The position numbers and the translations under genes are program-made. Positions 4,943 through 6,896 of a stretch of 6,896 bases of DNA are shown in pieces. Below the pieces are notes generated by a model. The model was not told the DNA's origin, made no database searches, and was given only the letters and a program-made list of their open reading frames with translations. The stretch spans positions 1 through 6,896 of the forward strand of contig CAMYAA010000044.1 of NCBI GenBank assembly GCA_947253615.1, given 5' to 3'. The stretch is from an uncultured Sutterellaceae bacterium. GTDB taxonomy: Bacteria; Pseudomonadota; Gammaproteobacteria; Burkholderiales; Burkholderiaceae_F. How positions within the stretch are numbered: the first letter of the stretch is position 1; each line of letters starts with the position of its first letter.

Positions 4943-5737
4943 CTATTTATCAATGGATCTGACGTAGGGGACTAAGGTAAATATTTTTTGTAAGGCCATC
5001 TTAAATTTTCTAAAACGTCTGAGAATACGATATTTCCAAAAGACCTCTCGTTTGATTGTCGAGCGCCCTTTAGTTAGGGTTGAGCCGTTCTCCTCTTCGT
5101 CTTGATAAATAACAAAGGGGGAGAGCGTCCATACGTTTACAAGCTTTGCAATAGGACTATTTTGATCAAAGAGCATGTGATCCACTGGAGCTCGAATTTT
5201 TAACGATTCTTCAATGGCAATTTGAGCTGCTTTGCGATTGATTAAATAGGCTTGCGATCCAAACGAAGTAGGGATTATTGGTTGGATAAGTTCGAAGTTC
5301 CCCCAAAGTTTTATTCTCTTCTTTTTGATGAAGAAGAGATCACTTTTAGAATGCCACGAGGATAACTGAACAATATCAGTGTTTTTGGGTATCCAGTTAG
5401 CGTCTTGAATAAAAGAACAGGCACTCGGCGTCATAATCGAGTCGTCTTCGAAAATAACAGCCCATTCTTCATGTGTATCTAAGAATTGTTTCCAAGCGCT
5501 CAGGTGACTTAAGTAACACCCTATTTCTCCTCGAGTTAAGGAACGAGGATAAAACGGGGGTTGCTGCGAGTTAGGTTTCAGATCAAAGATTTTTTCAGAA
5601 GATAAAGTTTTTCCTAGAACAGCAGAAACGCGGTTAATGCGCTTGGAGAGGTTGAGAGGAAAAATCCTGTTTAGACGTGAGAGCGTGCTTGCCCAGCGTT
5701 TTTGTTGATTATCGGCGTTGATTACATAATAAATCAT
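4943..5737 (-). CDS. Glycosyltransferase family 25 (LPS/LOS-type)
   Basis: GT25 enzymes transfer sugars, often galactose, onto lipooligosaccharide or other surface glycans. The 264-residue protein shows the family hallmarks in order: IYYVINADNQQKRW (2-15), LTRGEIGCYLSHLSAW (67-82), the acidic EWAVIFEDD (91-99) whose EDD is the likely metal/sugar-nucleotide site, FGSQAYLINRKAAQIA (159-173), and APVDHMLFD (183-191). Length is normal for the family. The C-terminus is basic (RRFRKFKMALQK), which may help it lie against the inner membrane. No clear ribosome binding site precedes the ATG at 5735-5737, but the start matches the usual N-terminus of the family. The gene is more AT-rich than its neighbours and lies alone beside an AT-rich gap, which would fit horizontal acquisition; the sugar and acceptor are unknown. 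Confidence 0.9.
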   Translation of the reverse strand: MIYYVINADNQQKRWASTLSRLNRIFPLNLSKRINRVSAVLGKTLSSEKIFDLKPNSQQPPFYPRSLTRGEIGCYLSHLSAWKQFLDTHEEWAVIFEDDSIMTPSACSFIQDANWIPKNTDIVQLSSWHSKSDLFFIKKKRIKLWGNFELIQPIIPTSFGSQAYLINRKAAQIAIEESLKIRAPVDHMLFDQNSPIAKLVNVWTLSPFVIYQDEEENGSTLTKGRSTIKREVFWKYRILRRFRKFKMALQKIFTLVPYVRSIDK

Positions 5738-6263
5738 TGGTTAGATATTAAAAAATTATTATCTATTGATTAGTAAATGTTATTTTTTCAATGAACCATT
5801 TTGACTGGGGTTGTTGAGCTATGCGGGCCAATGAAAATGTTTTTTTCTGATCATTGTTTAGTCGCGAAATAATAACAAATTTTGTGTTTTATATCTAAGT
5901 TATTTTTGTTAAATTTTAATACTCTTTATTTCTATATTGTTTCTGTTTTTAAATTCGTTTTTTAAATAACTGGATTCGCCGAATTTGCTTCTCTTAGTTG
6001 GTTTTCTGGAATGCGTAGAATTCTACTATTTGTTTTTATATAAAACAAAGATAATTTTTATTGTGTTTTTGCAAAAGAGAAGGAGACGCGTTTCTCAAGT
6101 AGGGAATAAAGGGTGGGTTTGATGAGAGACTGGGGTGATGCTCGCTATGAGCTTTCTGAGCTAAGCAGAGAAGCGTGACATAAAGAGCTGTTTGCGCGAA
6201 GCGATTTGGTGATGGAGCTCGGTCAAAGATGAGCGCGTGAGATATGAAAGTTGGTAAGGCAGT
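5738..6263. other. AT-rich gene-free gap with palindromes
   Basis: No gene is supported in this stretch. Its first 330 bases are very AT-rich. It contains palindromes ATTCG-C-CGAAT (5974-5984), GTAGAATTCTAC (6015-6026) and TTTTATATAAAA (6034-6045). From about 6110 the base composition becomes like coding DNA. A plus-strand frame from ATG 6122 reads 18 residues to a TGA, continues about 15 residues (ELFARSDLVMELGQR), and meets another TGA. This could be the remains of a gene or chance. It should also hold the promoter of the glycosyltransferase gene, which I could not place. Confidence 0.5.
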
Positions 6264-6294
6264 GCCCCCAGGTCAGGATGTTACACTTGGGGGC
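6264..6294. terminator. Hairpin after the NlpE-like gene, possible terminator
   Basis: GCCCCCAGGT (6264-6273) pairs with ACTTGGGGGC (6285-6294), a 10-bp stem with one G:T pair and an 11-base loop. It lies 18 bases beyond the stop codon of the minus-strand gene ending at 6313. The minus strand has no good T run after it, while the plus strand has GTGTTTT, so termination of the lipoprotein gene is likely but not certain. Confidence 0.55.
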
Positions 6295-6312
6295 TGTGTT
6301 TTAGATTGGTGT

Positions 6313-6693
6313 TTAACGGACAAGTTCTAGCACGTAGTATTGTGCCAAAGGCCCTGTTACGACCTTTCCGTCGGCGTTAAGTAAGCGAATTTGCTTCGTT
6401 TCGACTTTAATTTTCATGCCTGAATCCAACGTCACTTCATCGTTCTTGCGAGTGTACGTTCCTTTATCTTGGAAGGTGTTTTGAGCTTCACGGGATCCAA
6501 CATAGGTTTGATCCATAACGTAAGTTAGGTCAGGATTTAATGTGAGTTTGGTTTTAATGCCAGAACAGTCAGCACAAGGCAATTGTCCAACATAGGTTTG
6601 TGCAACAGGGGTTGTGGTGTTGTGATGATTGAGTAAGCTGCAGCCCGAGAGACTAAGCGAAGCCAGAGCCAAAACAAGTGCTAATTTCTTCAT
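6313..6693 (-). CDS. NlpE-like lipoprotein (N-terminal domain only)
   Basis: A 126-residue lipoprotein with signal peptide and lipobox LSGC (15-18), Cys18 being the lipidation site. The mature part matches the NlpE N-terminal domain: YVGQLPCADCSGIKTKLTLNPDLTY (34-58), with the CxxC (Cys40, Cys43), then YVGSREAQNTFQDKGTYTRK. E. coli NlpE (236 aa) senses envelope and copper stress through the Cpx system and has a second, C-terminal domain; that domain is absent here, as in many short NlpE homologues. Signalling to Cpx is therefore not implied. No strong ribosome binding site precedes the ATG at 6691-6693, but the signal peptide starts there. It is transcribed alone. Confidence 0.88.
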   Translation of the reverse strand: MKKLALVLALASLSLSGCSLLNHHNTTTPVAQTYVGQLPCADCSGIKTKLTLNPDLTYVMDQTYVGSREAQNTFQDKGTYTRKNDEVTLDSGMKIKVETKQIRLLNADGKVVTGPLAQYYVLELVR

Positions 6694-6728
6694 GATTTAT
6701 GGTTTTTATTGAGGTTGGAGGTTATTTC

Positions 6729-6734
6729 ATTATA
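6729..6734 (-). promoter_or_regulatory. Candidate -10 box for the NlpE-like gene
   Basis: A perfect TATAAT reads on the minus strand 35 bases before the start codon at 6693 and would give a leader of about 29 nt. No good -35 hexamer lies 16-18 bases upstream, so activity may depend on an activator. Confidence 0.45.
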
Positions 6735-6825
6735 ACCAATCCAATGCCCATAGGCCTCATGAAGTTCATCTCACACTAGGAATTAGAGGTGAGCAAATGT
6801 TGCTGATTTCGCGGGGGATAGATAC

Positions 6826-6857
6826 AAAAAAAGTTGGTAGCTAAAAGCAAACCAACT
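6826..6857 (-). terminator. Terminator of a gene beyond the right edge
   Basis: AGTTGGT (6832-6838) pairs with ACCAACT (6851-6857), with an inner GCT/AGC pairing. On the minus strand the stem is followed by seven T (6832-6826), a good terminator for a minus-strand gene that would lie to the right, outside the window. Confidence 0.75.
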
Positions 6858-6864
6858 ATTTTGG

Positions 6865-6896
6865 CTGTCTCTTATACACATCTGACGCTGCCGACG
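6865..6896 (+). other. Nextera read-1 adapter, reverse complement (artefact)
   Basis: This is not genomic DNA. CTGTCTCTTATACACATCT (6865-6883) is the Tn5 mosaic end reading outward, and 6884-6896 (GACGCTGCCGACG) is the read-1 primer tail. Genomic sequence ends at 6864. Confidence 0.98.

Noticed and set aside
4648..4975. Overlapping frames of 63-101 codons in and after fur
   Set aside because: They are shadows of fur in other frames and run through the terminator hairpin.
5738..6060. AT-rich stretch as a possible replication origin or CRISPR leader
   Set aside because: There are no iterated boxes, no DnaA-box cluster and no repeat-spacer pattern; it is simply AT-rich with a few short palindromes.
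30..6883. 19-bp inverted repeats at both ends of the window resembling a Tn5-type transposon
   Set aside because: They are the engineered mosaic ends of the Nextera kit, flanked by primer tails and an index. The genomic bases next to them (49-57 and 6856-6864) do not form a 9-bp target duplication.

Overview
This window is a short assembled contig from a Gram-negative bacterium, most likely a betaproteobacterium of the order Burkholderiales. A gut-type Sutterellaceae member is my best guess, from protein style and mid-range GC; this was not tested by search. The main support is the gene order bamE - zapB-like - zapA - 6S RNA - EVE-domain gene on one strand with fur divergent, a typical betaproteobacterial arrangement. 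Both ends are not biological: positions 1-48 and 6865-6896 are Illumina Nextera adapter sequence, with a readable i7 index at 7-14. Only 49-6864 should be treated as genome.

Layout, left to right. 49-189 (minus) holds the first 47 codons of an AAA/ABC-type ATPase cut off just after its Walker A motif; adapter sequence continues the reading frame and creates a false C-terminus. A gene-free stretch ends in a hairpin at 479-512. Then, on the minus strand, come an amino-acid ABC transporter periplasmic binding protein (536-1303), a structured gene-free leader, a TauE/SafE-family membrane protein (1513-2331), an EVE-domain protein (2347-2847), the 6S RNA gene with its terminator (about 2861-3144), zapA (3168-3590), a ZapB-like coiled-coil protein (3605-3790) and bamE (3817-4293). 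fur (4390-4869) faces away from bamE. A strong bidirectional terminator (4900-4938) separates fur from a convergent family 25 glycosyltransferase (4943-5737, minus). A 575-bp AT-rich gap with several palindromes follows, then a small NlpE-like lipoprotein (6313-6693, minus) and a terminator at the right edge that belongs to a gene outside the window.

Functionally this is mostly core genome: outer-membrane protein assembly (BamE), Z-ring assembly (ZapA and the ZapB-like protein), RNA polymerase control (6S RNA), iron regulation (Fur), envelope glycan and stress functions (GT25, NlpE-like) and transport (binding protein, TauE/SafE). I do not see a convincing undescribed system. The items most worth a second look are an apparently enlarged 6S RNA whose terminator lies directly against the EVE gene's ribosome binding site, the structured leader in front of the binding-protein gene, the palindrome-rich gap beside the glycosyltransferase, and the adapter chimera at the left edge.
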